Source: Acanthamoeba castellanii str. Neff (lineage: Eukaryota > Discosea > Longamoebia > Acanthamoebidae). From it: a stretch of DNA of 13,929 nucleotides. Below are positions 1 through 8,098 of the stretch, one piece after another. The notes under the pieces are model-generated. The model was not told the DNA's origin, searched no databases, and saw only the letters and a list, made by a program, of their open reading frames with translations. Made by a program: the position numbers and the translations under genes. Positions within the stretch are counted from its first letter, which is position 1. Each line of letters starts with the position of its first letter. Where the stretch lies: positions 1 through 13,929 of the forward strand of contig NW_004457365.1 in the NCBI RefSeq assembly GCF_000313135.1, written 5' to 3'.

Positions 1-1675
1 TTGGGTGTGGTATGCTTTGTCCCAGATCACTGGTTTGCCTGAAGCATCACAGAAAAAAATGGAAAACATGGGGGGTGGAGTGACCAGTCAGGCCATGCAT
101 GTGATTTCCAAGCTCTTCCAGTTCCCAAACAGTTTCAAAGGGTGTGCAGGGAAGGAGCTGGCCAGTGGATTGGTAAGCCTGCTCAAGAAACCAGAAAGTT
201 GACTGAATTTAAGATGAAGTTAGGAAGGTGAACAAAAGGGCAATCATTAATGCTGACAGAAAACTGATGCGCATTGGGGTAATGAGTTGACAAATAAAAA
301 CCCAATGCACATCAGGAAAACAATCAACACAAAAAAAGAGTGATGACCATTACCTTGGGGTGTGAATGGAAGAGGTATGGAACTTTGTCTGAGCAGTGGA
401 GAAGAGCTGGTCAATGTCTTCATGTGTATGCCCAACCAACAGAAAGCTCAGGTAGACCTCTTGGAACATATCCAGGCTGACCAGGAGACTGAGGAAGGCA
501 AGCATGAAGACATTCTTGTTCTCAGCAGCACAATTGTCAGCCTGCAGGTAGAGGATAGAAGGGTGAGTGTTGGAGGTGGTGTTAGTCAAAAGGTGAGTTC
601 AGATGTGGTGAAAGAGTGTGGAGATGACAAGGTTAGCATCTTTTGGCCAGAAGGGCTGAGGGTGTAGAAAGAGGTGTTTGCCATGGCTGTGGTCAATGAG
701 ACCACCAAGAACCATGGTGAACCAGTTGCCAAAGTGCATCCAGGCATTTGGCACAGGAGTGTGGGTGGGGAGAGGGAGTGGGTTGGAGTAGTCAATGATC
801 AGGCTCATATAAAGACTTGGTCAACTTGTTGCTTGGTGGCATCAGTCCTTGTAACTGAGGCGTTCTGCAGAAGAAAGTGCAAGGTGGTGAGTCCATGCCT
901 CAAGAGGGCTTTTGGCTCTCAAGCGTTGCTGTGCAAAGTCAATGCAAGCAGAGCACTTGCCAAGGCGTGAGTTCTTAGGCAACTTCACATAGGCAAAGTG
1001 GGAAGCAATGTGTTTGAGCATAGCAGAATAGGTGAGCACAGGAACAGTTGAGGGATGAGCATTGGCACACATAGAGTGCACTTCTTGCCAAGTCAAAGAA
1101 ATAGGTAAGTGGATGGTGGCATCAGGAAGGTGATCTCCAATAACATCAAAGAAAGTGGTTAGCCATAAGTGGGTATTTGAGGTGGCATTTGAGGGACGTT
1201 GCTGTCCAGTGGTGTTGTGTATTGGGACACGCCCACCAGAAATGAAAATCTGTTTAGCAGAACGCCACTTCTTCCTGCTGAAACCATGCACCTTGGGCTT
1301 GCTCTGTGGCGCTGGCTTGCCACCGCCCTTAGTTGCTGCCTTTGTCATGGCCCACTCACTGAGCGCACTGGGCAACACCACTCTGGAATTGAGCAGCTCC
1401 ACTAGAGCCACAAGGGCGTCCTGGCCCTCTGCTGCCTCTGGGCCACTGGACGCAGATGGGCCACTAAACCCCTCCATGTTGGGTGCGGGTGGAGTTGTAC
1501 AAGCACCAGGGTTAGGTCCTTTGCCTTTGAGATCATCCACCAGCTCCTCCTCTCCCAAGTCACTCTCACCAGACACCTCACTCTCACTGGACACCTCACT
1601 CTCACCATCCACATTGATAACATCATCGCCATCCAAGACTGTCACTGGACCCACAGCGCCTGCCTCAACAATTAA
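1..1675 (-). pseudogene. DUF7869-type transposon-associated gene, main body, decayed and cut by left edge
   Basis: The minus-strand frame from 1675 to 350 is one continuous coding frame broken only by TGA at 844-842, 823-821 and 601-599. It encodes an acidic Ser/Glu/Asp-rich N-terminal stretch, a Trp/Lys-rich region, a Cys pair in the context GKCSACIDF, then a block with SLIIDYSNPLPLP, and finally LQADNCAAENKN and LLVGHTHEDIDQLFS. The last block is the hallmark I know from DUF7869 proteins, a repetitive family in many eukaryotes thought to be transposon-related; its enzymatic role is unknown to me. After HTPR a donor AG|GTAATG near 350 suggests an intron, and coding resumes towards the left edge (HGLTGHSTPHVFHFF, then DASGKPVIWDKAYHT in a shifted frame across a run of seven T). 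The real start codon lies at 4830, beyond the transposon inserted at 1672-4788. Family call is from motif memory; the broken state is read directly. Confidence 0.75.
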
Positions 1676-1751
1676 GGGAGCAGTGGGGTCTGGAGTAAAA
1701 TAAAATTGAGCACCATGGGGCCCAAGTGAGCAGATCAGCACTCAAAGAATG
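1676..1751 (+). repeat. Left terminal inverted repeat of the TTAA element
   Basis: Starts GGGAGCAGTGGGG next to the TTAA at 1672-1675. It matches the reverse complement of 4709-4784 at 72 of 76 positions by eye. The four differences are C/T or G/A transitions, two of them CG against CA. The repeat happens to be open in the minus-strand frame of the neighbouring gene, so a naive ORF starting at 1741 runs from the transposon into the host gene. Confidence 0.9.
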
Positions 1752-1908
1752 TGTGTCAAGAAAATGGATTTAAAAAATTTCAACTATGTGGACATGACCA
1801 TCACATGCACAGTAGAAGCTCTCACTGGCAGTACTCCAGTGCTTGAACACACTCCTGGATGCGTTGCTTCCATGCTGACAGTGGAGGTGTGTTGTGCTTG
1901 AGGACTCA

Positions 1909-2712
1909 TCAAAGTTGCTTGATCTCCTCCATCACCTCCATGGCTTCGTTCTCAGTGGCAATGCTTGAAGGAGAGGGGAGGATGTGCAGCGCCAGGTCCT
2001 CAAGGCGCTCATCAAAAGTGTGTGGGCAGTGTTGTGACGGTGGAGGAGGCAGTGTGGTGATGGCTGGAAGGGTAGCAAGAAAGTCCCCCAGGTTGAAGCT
2101 GTCTTGTTGCAAAATGAGGGGAGCAGAGGATGGTACGGGTGCTGAGGAGGGCACAGAAGATGATGAGTGAAGGGAAGCAGTGGGTGTATGTCCTTGATGA
2201 TGTTGGACAAGGCTCCCCTTAGCCTTGTAGCGTTTTGTGCACCCAGGATAGGTACATGTGAAGGGCTTGCTGTCTGTGGGTGATGGAGGCTGAGAGGCTG
2301 TGGAGGATGATGAGTGGGATAGTGAAGAGTAAGATGAGGATGAAGAGGAGGAAGAGGAGGATGATGATGATGATGATGATGAAACTTGAGGAAAGGTAGG
2401 TGGTGAGACAAGGGGTGGTAAATGGTAGAGCTGCATGTCTTCCTTGCCTGCTTTCTCCTTCCCTTTGGCTTGTTTCGCTGATGGTGCTGAAGATGGAGGA
2501 CCAGTCCGCCTCTTGGATGTTGGTTGTGTTATCTCCTGTTGATCACGCCAATCAGCAGTTGGCTGCACATGTGCACACACACACAATGGGGCACATACTG
2601 TGGGCATGTGACCAAAAACATGGTCCTGTACACACTGAAGCAGTGTTGCCTTCAACTCACTTGACCTGCAGGGAAGCTTGTGCTCAACGAGGTATGCCTT
2701 GAGGTCTGCCAT
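1909..2712 (-). CDS. SAP-like plus C2H2 zinc-finger protein carried by the TTAA element
   Basis: ATG at 2712 opens 267 codons to a TGA at 1911-1909. The N-terminus (MADLKAYLVEHKLPC, about residues 1-33) follows the Leu pattern of a SAP DNA-binding motif. A Lys/Arg-rich linker, a long poly-Ser tract (TCA/TCC repeats around 2320-2385) and then one classical C2H2 finger follow, CTYPGC with His-x3-His about residues 150-175. The C-terminal part is Pro/Ser-rich. It lies entirely inside the element, downstream of the transposase on the same strand, so it may be a second, DNA-binding transposon protein. The stop is a TGA TGA pair, after which the same frame remains open and coding-like (VLKHNTPPLSAWKQRIQECV) to another TGA at about 1826-1824. 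The end at 1909 may therefore be a mutation like those in its neighbours. Function is inferred from motifs only. Confidence 0.6.
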   Translation of the reverse strand: MADLKAYLVEHKLPCRSSELKATLLQCVQDHVFGHMPTVCAPLCVCAHVQPTADWRDQQEITQPTSKRRTGPPSSAPSAKQAKGKEKAGKEDMQLYHLPPLVSPPTFPQVSSSSSSSSSSSSSSSSSYSSLSHSSSSTASQPPSPTDSKPFTCTYPGCTKRYKAKGSLVQHHQGHTPTASLHSSSSVPSSAPVPSSAPLILQQDSFNLGDFLATLPAITTLPPPPSQHCPHTFDERLEDLALHILPSPSSIATENEAMEVMEEIKQL

Positions 2713-2867
2713 GACCACTATCACTCACATAAGAAGAGCAGCCACACACCACACTGTGGGGAAATGTACACTCTCCCACTCTATGACCTCGCACACTGTG
2801 GGCCACAGACTGGGCCAAGGCTATCTTGGGTTTGTAGGTCACTTTTTTCTTTTGTCAGGCTGCCTCT

Positions 2868-4573
2868 CCTCGCCTTTCTGTGCGCCACACCAGATGACCA
2901 GTTAGGGCACCACACATGTGCCAGGAAATGTTGCATACTTGTTTCAGCCTGTGCATGGCACTTGAGCTCCTTACACCATTGTTTGTACTGCAGGGTGCAC
3001 TTGTAGGCATCTCACTTAGCCCAGTTCCTGATGCACCTGCGCCAGGTGGCTTCATGGTGGTGGTTGATCTTGAATCCAAGATGACGCAACACATCCAGAA
3101 GTGATGTGCTCCCTAACATGTAGGTGTCAGCACAGACATATGCATAAAAGGGTGAGCGGGCAAGCAGAAGGGTGAATACCTTCATTCCACTCAAGTATCC
3201 CAGCATCAAAGAGGGGCCCATACATGACTGTCAGATTGCACTGCTTGTCCGCTTGCTTGGCTGCTGAGCCATTCAGAGACTTGATCTGGTTGGTATTGAA
3301 TCCATGAAGGTAGTGCTGTTGATTGTCAAGGTAGCCCTCAATGAATGCCTGAAGTGTGTCAACTGCTGCTGCATCATTGACCAGGTGCAAGCAGGGGGTT
3401 GTCTTTCATGGCTGCAGGGTGTGCAGACACTGGGTGTGGCACTTGTCCGTGGTGTGAGGCACAAACCCATGCATGTGGCTGCAGAATGCCTCTTCATTCT
3501 GGTGATACTTGACACCTGCATGACCTCCCCACACCAGCGCACACACCCACCACATGACATGATCAACACACAAGTGGTGCTGGTGTTTTACAGGTGTGCT
3601 GGCGTACCAAGTAGGAAATGAGTCTTCAGTGAGGTGCCCAGGTCTGCCAAAGCAGGGAAGTCTTCAGTAAGGTGTTCAAAGCTCTTGATGAGACCCTTCA
3701 CATAGTGGTTAGGATCTCAATTGATGGTGATGTCCTTGCCAAACTGAGCTTCCACAATTGTGTGGATAGCTGAGTCCCCATCCACAGTCACTGAGGTGAG
3801 TACAATGCCAGCCTCCTGAGTGTTCATAAGTGGGGCAGATATCAACAACAGGGCAAGCAGAAGCAGAAGTCAGTTGTGGTGCATCTACCTTGAGCTGGGC
3901 AAGCACAATCACTGAGCCATCACCTTCAGCAGTACTGGAAGTGCCTGTGTAGGTGCAGAGCTCATGCTGCGGGGCGCCAGAAGCAGTGTCCTTTTGCATG
4001 TGCTTGTGGGTGATGATTCCACCTTTGGTGTTTTCTGCAGCAATAACAAGCCAGATGGTGCTGGTTGAGCAGGGGTGCTAAGATGGGGTACTGTCCTCTG
4101 CCCACCTCCTGCCAATCCTCACACCACAACATCGCAGCCTCCATGCAGTGGGGGCACGCCATTAGCTGGAAGACCACAGCAAACTGCTCAAGCTCAATAA
4201 AGCCAAAGCAGTGCTTGGGCTGCACCTTTGCCCTCGCTTGGGTTTGCCACTGTGGTGGAGAGGCACTTCAGCAGCACTTGATCTGCGCCAGCTTGGCCCA
4301 TCAACATTTCCACTCTTCCTGGCACCATTCCTTCTCCTCTCTTGCCCACTGCTGTTGCTCCCACCACTCCTTCTCTTCTCTCAATTTCTCTTCTCGCTCA
4401 TGACGTTGCTTCTCCTCCACTGCTCACCTCTCTTCATCTGCTTTTCACTTGCAGTTTTCCTTTCATCTAGCGATCTGGTTGGTGTTGTGCCTCTCCTTGT
4501 AGGCCCTGCACACAACAGCAGGGTCAAGAAGTTGGAAATTCAACACCTTCGCCTGCTCCTGTGTGTTGTTCAT
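2868..4573 (-). pseudogene. Transposase of the TTAA element, Kolobok/Mutator-like, heavily decayed
   Basis: The minus-strand ATG at 4573 opens MNNTQEQAKVLNFQLLDP, followed in the same frame by a charged Glu/Arg/Lys/Trp-rich helical region and a Cys/His segment (QLMACPHCMEAAMLWCEDW) down to 3962. In this first part the frame is broken only by TGA, at 4465, 4447, 4426, 4303 and 4270 (top base of each). After frame changes, GIVLTSVTVDGDSAI and DPNHYVKGLIKSFEHL (about 3800-3670) look like the central DDE-type segment. HMHGFVPHTTDKCHTQC, then HGFNTNQIKSLNG and KQADK through ILEWNEG (about 3500-3170), followed by a C-terminal Trp/Cys/Tyr region, look like the C-terminal segment. A further TGA in IRNWAK-stop-DAYKC sits at 3014-3012. 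The protein cannot be made as it stands. Some frame changes may be introns. Superfamily assignment is from pattern memory only. Confidence 0.65.
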
Positions 4574-4708
4574 CTTGTGATACCCTCCGCGTACTGTGGC
4601 CCTGCCCCTAGGCACCATGCTTCTTTGAAACTTTTAGTACCCAAAAGTTTGGTTTTTTTGTGCACCACACAATACCACAACATCCAGAGCAATAAAATGC
4701 ACTTGGCG

Positions 4709-4784
4709 CATTCTTTGAGCGCTGATCTGCTCACTTGAGCCCCACGGTGCTCAATTTTATTTTACTCCAAACCCCACTGCTCCC
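4709..4784 (-). repeat. Right terminal inverted repeat of the TTAA element
   Basis: Ends in ACCCCACTGCTCCC directly before TTAA at 4785-4788 and is the inverted partner of 1676-1751. Similarity stops just inside 4709. Confidence 0.9.
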
Positions 4785-4830
4785 TTAACGCTCTGACCTT
4801 CTTAGTTTTCTTGGCCAACTGTATGGACAT
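4785..4830 (-). pseudogene. Stranded first 14-15 codons of the DUF7869-type gene
   Basis: On the minus strand an ATG at 4830-4828 opens a frame reading MSIQLAKKTKKVRA and then TTA in the TTAA at 4788-4785. Joining this TTAA to the one at 1675-1672 continues without frame change into LIVEAGAVGPVTVLDGDD, the start of the gene body on the other side of the transposon. An in-frame TAG lies two codons upstream of the ATG, so this is a credible initiation site. The stretch is therefore the severed 5' end of the gene annotated at 1-1675. Whether there were further upstream exons cannot be seen. Confidence 0.7.
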
Positions 4831-4931
4831 ACACTAGCCGTTGTCACCAAAGTGACACGCAGTGCGCATGAGGTTCAGGACATATATGTACTAGGAGGCC
4901 AAGGAATAGGTAGAAGAGGTGTGTATAATAT

Positions 4932-4954
4932 CCCTTTGAAAACAGTAATAAATC
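4932..4954 (+). repeat. Left terminal inverted repeat of the piggyBac-like element
   Basis: Starts CCCTTTGAAAACAG after the flanking ATAT at 4928-4931. It is identical to the reverse complement of 7798-7820, with weaker A/T-rich similarity for about ten more bases inward. Confidence 0.85.
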
Positions 4955-5289
4955 ATATTTATTAGACCATTAACAGTGGCCAAACCACCACACCTGATTT
5001 GTCCATATATTGCCCTCTGCTCTCAGAGGACAGTGGAACATTTTAGCAGGATCCTCTTTGGCCACTAGCCACTTCCTAATTAGGGATAGCCAATAGGGTT
5101 ATAATGATAATTCAGTTAACAATAATAAATAAAAAGTAGAGACTGTTTGTCAGTCTTGTTGTGTGATGTTGGTGTGGAAGTGGGTGAGTGAGCTGGCTGT
5201 GGTGCTGGCTGTGGTGCCAATGGTGGCAGTGGTGAAGTCAATGACAGCAGTGGTGTGGGTGGCAGCAGTAGCACTGACAATGTCAAGTG

Positions 5290-5545
5290 CATTACCACCA
5301 ACAGAGGCAGCAACAGTGACAGCAACAGCAATGGCGACAGTGACAGCAACAGCAACAGCAAGGGCAACAACAGCAAGGGCAACAACAGTGAGGGTGACAG
5401 CAGCAAGGACAACAACAGCAAGGGCAACAGCAGTGACAGCAACAGCAATGGTGAGGGCAGCAGCAACAGCGGCAGTGGCAAGGGCGGCAGTGACAGCAAC
5501 AGCAAGGGCGAGGGCAATGGCAACAGCAACAGCAAGGGCTGCACC
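5290..5545 (+). repeat. GCA/ACA-rich low-complexity coding tract in transposase N-terminus
   Basis: Short reiterated words such as ACAGCAAGGGCAACAAC and GTGACAGCAACAGC give an Ala/Thr/Arg/Val-rich segment in the transposase frame. The other frames and the reverse strand give open Ser/Asn- or Leu/Pro-rich shadows. The period is mainly 3, 6 and 9 bases with no strict unit. Confidence 0.7.
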
Positions 5546-7017
5546 AGCCCATACAGCATCATCAGGCGCAGCCTCAATCCACTTGGCGTCCTTGAGCGCA
5601 GCAGCTGCTTGCACTACCACATCTGCATTGTCAGACACAGCATCACCACCAGTGTCAAGCAAGAAGGATAAAGAGTGGGATTGGAAGAGTGAAGAGATTG
5701 AGGTACCAACCTTCAACTTCACTCAGACGCCTGGGCCATGCAACTGCCCACCCATGATGATGGTGCTCAATACCTTCTCTGCCATCCTCTCCCATGACTT
5801 CTTGCAGCACATCATGAGTGATACCAACACCTATGCAGCAAGCAAGTATCCAGAGCTTGGCAGTGTGATGAAGGAGGAGATGTGCACATACTTCGCCATC
5901 CTCTTGGCAATGTCAATGAAGACAGCGCCATCATTGAGAGATCACTGGAGCAGGGATCCACTGCTTGGCATGCCATGGATCTATGAGAAGATGGGATGAG
6001 ATTGATGGTTAGCAATCCACAAGGCTCTGCACTTCAACATCATCAAGGTTGAGAAGATGGTGCATGAGGCCTCACAGCTGCACTGGGTCCCATCACAGAA
6101 GGTGTGCATCAACAAGGGCATCAGGCCATGGCAAGGTAGGAAGAAGGGAGTGAAGGTGTACATACTCAGTAAGCCTCACCCAAACAGCATCAAGATCTAC
6201 ATCCTTGCTGATGACAGCAACTACGTCTACAACTTCTGGATCTACCGTGGCTTTCAGCCACCTATTCACACAATAGTGACTGATTTCCTCCATAAGTTAC
6301 CAGGTGTGTACACACATCACCACCATCATTACATTCATCCTGACCACATCAGACAAATACTAACATCAAATTGAATTCAGGGGAGGGGTACCTTGTCACA
6401 GGTGATGCTTACTATGGCAGCTTGACAGTTGCCAAGGCAGTGATGGACCAGGGCAAGCACCACTTCCTCTTCAGCTGCAAGGCCAACTACCTGTTCAAGC
6501 AGCACACATTGCCTCATGTCAAGGTCAAGGGTGACTCAGCCTGGACATCAAGCAAGAAGCGCCTGCTCATGTACTCCTACGTCAACAAGAAGCCACTCAA
6601 CATGATCACCAACTACTACAAGAGACCACTGGCCACCAGAGAATTCAAAGATGGCAGAGCCATACCCAACATCATCGCCAGCTACCGCAGCACCCTCAGC
6701 TACATCGACCAGGCAAACCCATACCACCTGTGCTATCACTTTTGCCACTGCATCTTCAAGCACACACAAGCACAGTTCCACACCACATTCATGATCAGTG
6801 TCGTCAACTCCTGGCTCCTCTACACACATGTCAACAAGGACAAAAAGGGTGTCATGTACTGCAATTATCTATGTCTTCTGATGGAGGCTCTCACAAAGGT
6901 TGGTGGACATCATCATATCACAAGCGCAAGCGCCAGGCTGCCAATTCTCCCTTTGAGCCATCTCCAATGCCCACACAACTGCATCACTGCATTGGCCCCA
7001 ATGTGGCAGCAGCTGCA

Positions 7018-7413
7018 GCCAATGCAGCAACAGCAGCTGGTGTGGAGACAGCGGCCAGTGCAGCAACAGAGGCCAGTGCAGCAACAGCAGCCAGTGTGGC
7101 TACAGCAGCTGGTGTGGAGACAGTGGCCAGTGCGGCAACAGGAGCCAGTGCAGCAACGGAGGCCAGTGCAGCGACAGGAGCCGGTGCAGCAATGGTGGCC
7201 AGTGCAGCAACAGGAGCCAGTGCAGTGACAGAGGCCAGTGCAGCAACAGGAGCCAGTGCAGCAACAGGAGCCAGTGCAGCAACGGAGGGCAGTGCAGCAA
7301 CAGGAGCCAGTGCAGTGACAGAGGCCAGTGCAGCGACAGAGGCCAGTGCAGTGATGGGAGCCAGTGTGGCAACAGTGGCCAGTGCAGCAACGGAGGCCAG
7401 TGCAGCGACAGCA
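7018..7413 (+). repeat. Tandem array of 22 imperfect 18-bp units in the transposase C-terminus
   Basis: Units are close to GCCAGTGCAGCAACAGGA, starting at 7018, with a partial unit to about 7420. In the frame of the C-terminal zinc finger each unit encodes six residues near Ala-Ser-Ala-Ala-Thr-Gly/Glu. Several of the variable positions alternate between CG and TG or CA (AACGGAG versus AACAGAG, GCAGCGACA versus GCAGTGACA). The array links the catalytic region to the Cys/His finger. Confidence 0.85.
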
Positions 7414-7797
7414 GCTGGTGCAGCTGTCCCACCTCTCATTCCACCATCACTCATCACTCCTCCTGCGCCCTCCCCCTCCTCTCCACAGCTGCCACACACT
7501 CTCTTCAAAATCAAGAAGCATGGTGTGTGTGCTGTGTGCAAAGCAGATGGACACATGAAGTGGAACTGTAATCACATCTGTTTGGGATGCAGCTCCACCA
7601 CCGCCACTCCCACCTTCATCCATGAAGCATGCTTCGCCCGCCACCACAACCTCAACACCAACACTGTGGCCCACCTCCTCTCCCTCCAGCTCAATGCATA
7701 ACCCTTGCCACCGCCACTGCTGCTGTCAGCTGAAAACAAACCCAAACGAAATGCATTTCAAAACGTGCTCCTGGCAGCGCATATTCATTATTAATTC

Positions 7798-7820
7798 GAT
7801 TTATTACTGTTTTCAAAGGG
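7798..7820 (-). repeat. Right terminal inverted repeat of the piggyBac-like element
   Basis: Ends CTGTTTTCAAAGGG before the flanking ATAT at 7821-7824; inverted partner of 4932-4954. Confidence 0.85.
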
Positions 7821-7824
7821 ATAT

Positions 7825-8098
7825 ATATCGCCCTTGACCAACACAAACTCGGATCTAGATAAAGGGGTCAGAGATAGGGAAGAGGGAACAAAGGGAGAAC
7901 GGTATCGACGCGTAAAGGAGGAGTGGGACGCGGGCATGAGTCCGCATCTCAGGCGCTGCGAATTTCCCTTCTTCTTGCCGGGCTGGCCTCAGCCCTGTGA
8001 GGTGATGCTAATCTTTATTTTTGATACGAATGCAACACCCGGCAAGGCCAAAATGGCTAGGAGTGTGATGAATCTTTTGACCACGAAAGATCAACGAA
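7825..8098. other. Intergenic stretch between piggyBac-like element and tRNA-Lys
   Basis: No convincing gene seen. CpG and GC content rise here compared with the transposon island, so this is probably the original flank. An open frame over 7834-8136 reads into the tRNA and has no recognisable protein pattern. Confidence 0.5.

Larger units (their letters stand above)
1676..4784 (-). mobile_element. TTAA-inserted DNA transposon, Kolobok-like, 3109 bp
   Basis: The element is bounded by 76-bp inverted repeats (1676-1751 and 4709-4784) that differ at only four positions, all transitions, and is flanked on both sides by TTAA (1672-1675 and 4785-4788). Its outer ends begin GGGAGC. Inside, on the minus strand, are a decayed transposase starting close to the right end (ATG 4573) and a second gene with SAP-like and C2H2 motifs (ATG 2712). 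TTAA target duplication is known for piggyBac and for Kolobok; the transposase does not look like piggyBac, and its C-terminal pattern (Asn-rich/ESLN-like site, ADK, EWNEG) resembles Kolobok or Mutator-type DDE proteins, so Kolobok is preferred. Boundaries are firm; the superfamily is an inference. Confidence 0.8.
5166..7701 (+). pseudogene. piggyBac-like transposase (DDE_Tnp_1_7), inactivated
   Basis: From the ATG at 5166 the frame runs through an Ala/Thr-rich tract (about 5290-5550), then FNFTQTPGP, a TNTYAASKYP block and SLRDHWSRDPLLGMPWIYEKMG, the usual N-terminal part of piggyBac transposases. The family pattern Met-Ser-Arg-x-Arg-Trp ... LHF is present, but both Arg codons are TGA (5997-5999 and 6003-6005). 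An intron of 77 nt (6304-6380, CCAG|GTGTGT ... TTCAG|GG, phase 1) keeps the frame into YLVTGDAYYGSL. The first and third catalytic Asp positions read Asn (AAC at 6111 in VCINKGI and AAC at 6584 in VNKKPLNMIT); the second is still Asp (6404). Around 6905-6925 the frame shifts by one into an 18-bp tandem repeat region and a C-terminal Cys/His finger (VCAVCKADGH, then HICLGC and a final HEACF...H, stop 7701). The protein cannot be made or catalytically active. Confidence 0.82.
4932..7820 (+). mobile_element. piggyBac-like DNA transposon, 2889 bp
   Basis: Inverted terminal repeats of 23 bp, identical by eye, lie at 4932-4954 and 7798-7820; each starts CCCTTTGAAAACAG from the outside, and CCCTTTG is typical of piggyBac family ends. 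The element is flanked by ATAT on both sides (4928-4931 and 7821-7824). It contains one plus-strand gene with piggyBac transposase motifs. Its left end sits about 100 bp upstream of the start codon of the DUF7869-type gene, on the opposite strand. Non-TTAA flanks are unusual for this superfamily. Confidence 0.82.

Noticed and set aside
1676..1751. Left inverted repeat as an exon with AG acceptor at 1742-1741
   Set aside because: The same sequence recurs inverted next to the other TTAA, and the true upstream coding continues at 4788-4830.
5116..5577. Long Leu/Pro-rich minus-strand frames over the transposase N-terminus
   Set aside because: They are reverse-strand shadows of the GCA/ACA-rich repeat tract; the plus frame continues into recognisable piggyBac motifs.
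599..6005. TGA read as an amino acid (recoded genetic code or selenocysteine) in the transposon genes
   Set aside because: The PARP gene in the same window ends in TGA where the family ends, piggyBac Arg positions point to CGA, and catalytic Asp codons are also mutated, so decay explains more.
6984..7556. Ala/Val-rich and Leu/His-rich minus-strand frames over the 18-bp array
   Set aside because: An 18-bp repeat keeps all frames open; only the plus frame leads into the Cys/His finger.
8000..8098. Possible box C/D small RNA (GTGATGA at about 8066)
   Set aside because: No CTGA box with a closing stem was found at suitable spacing.
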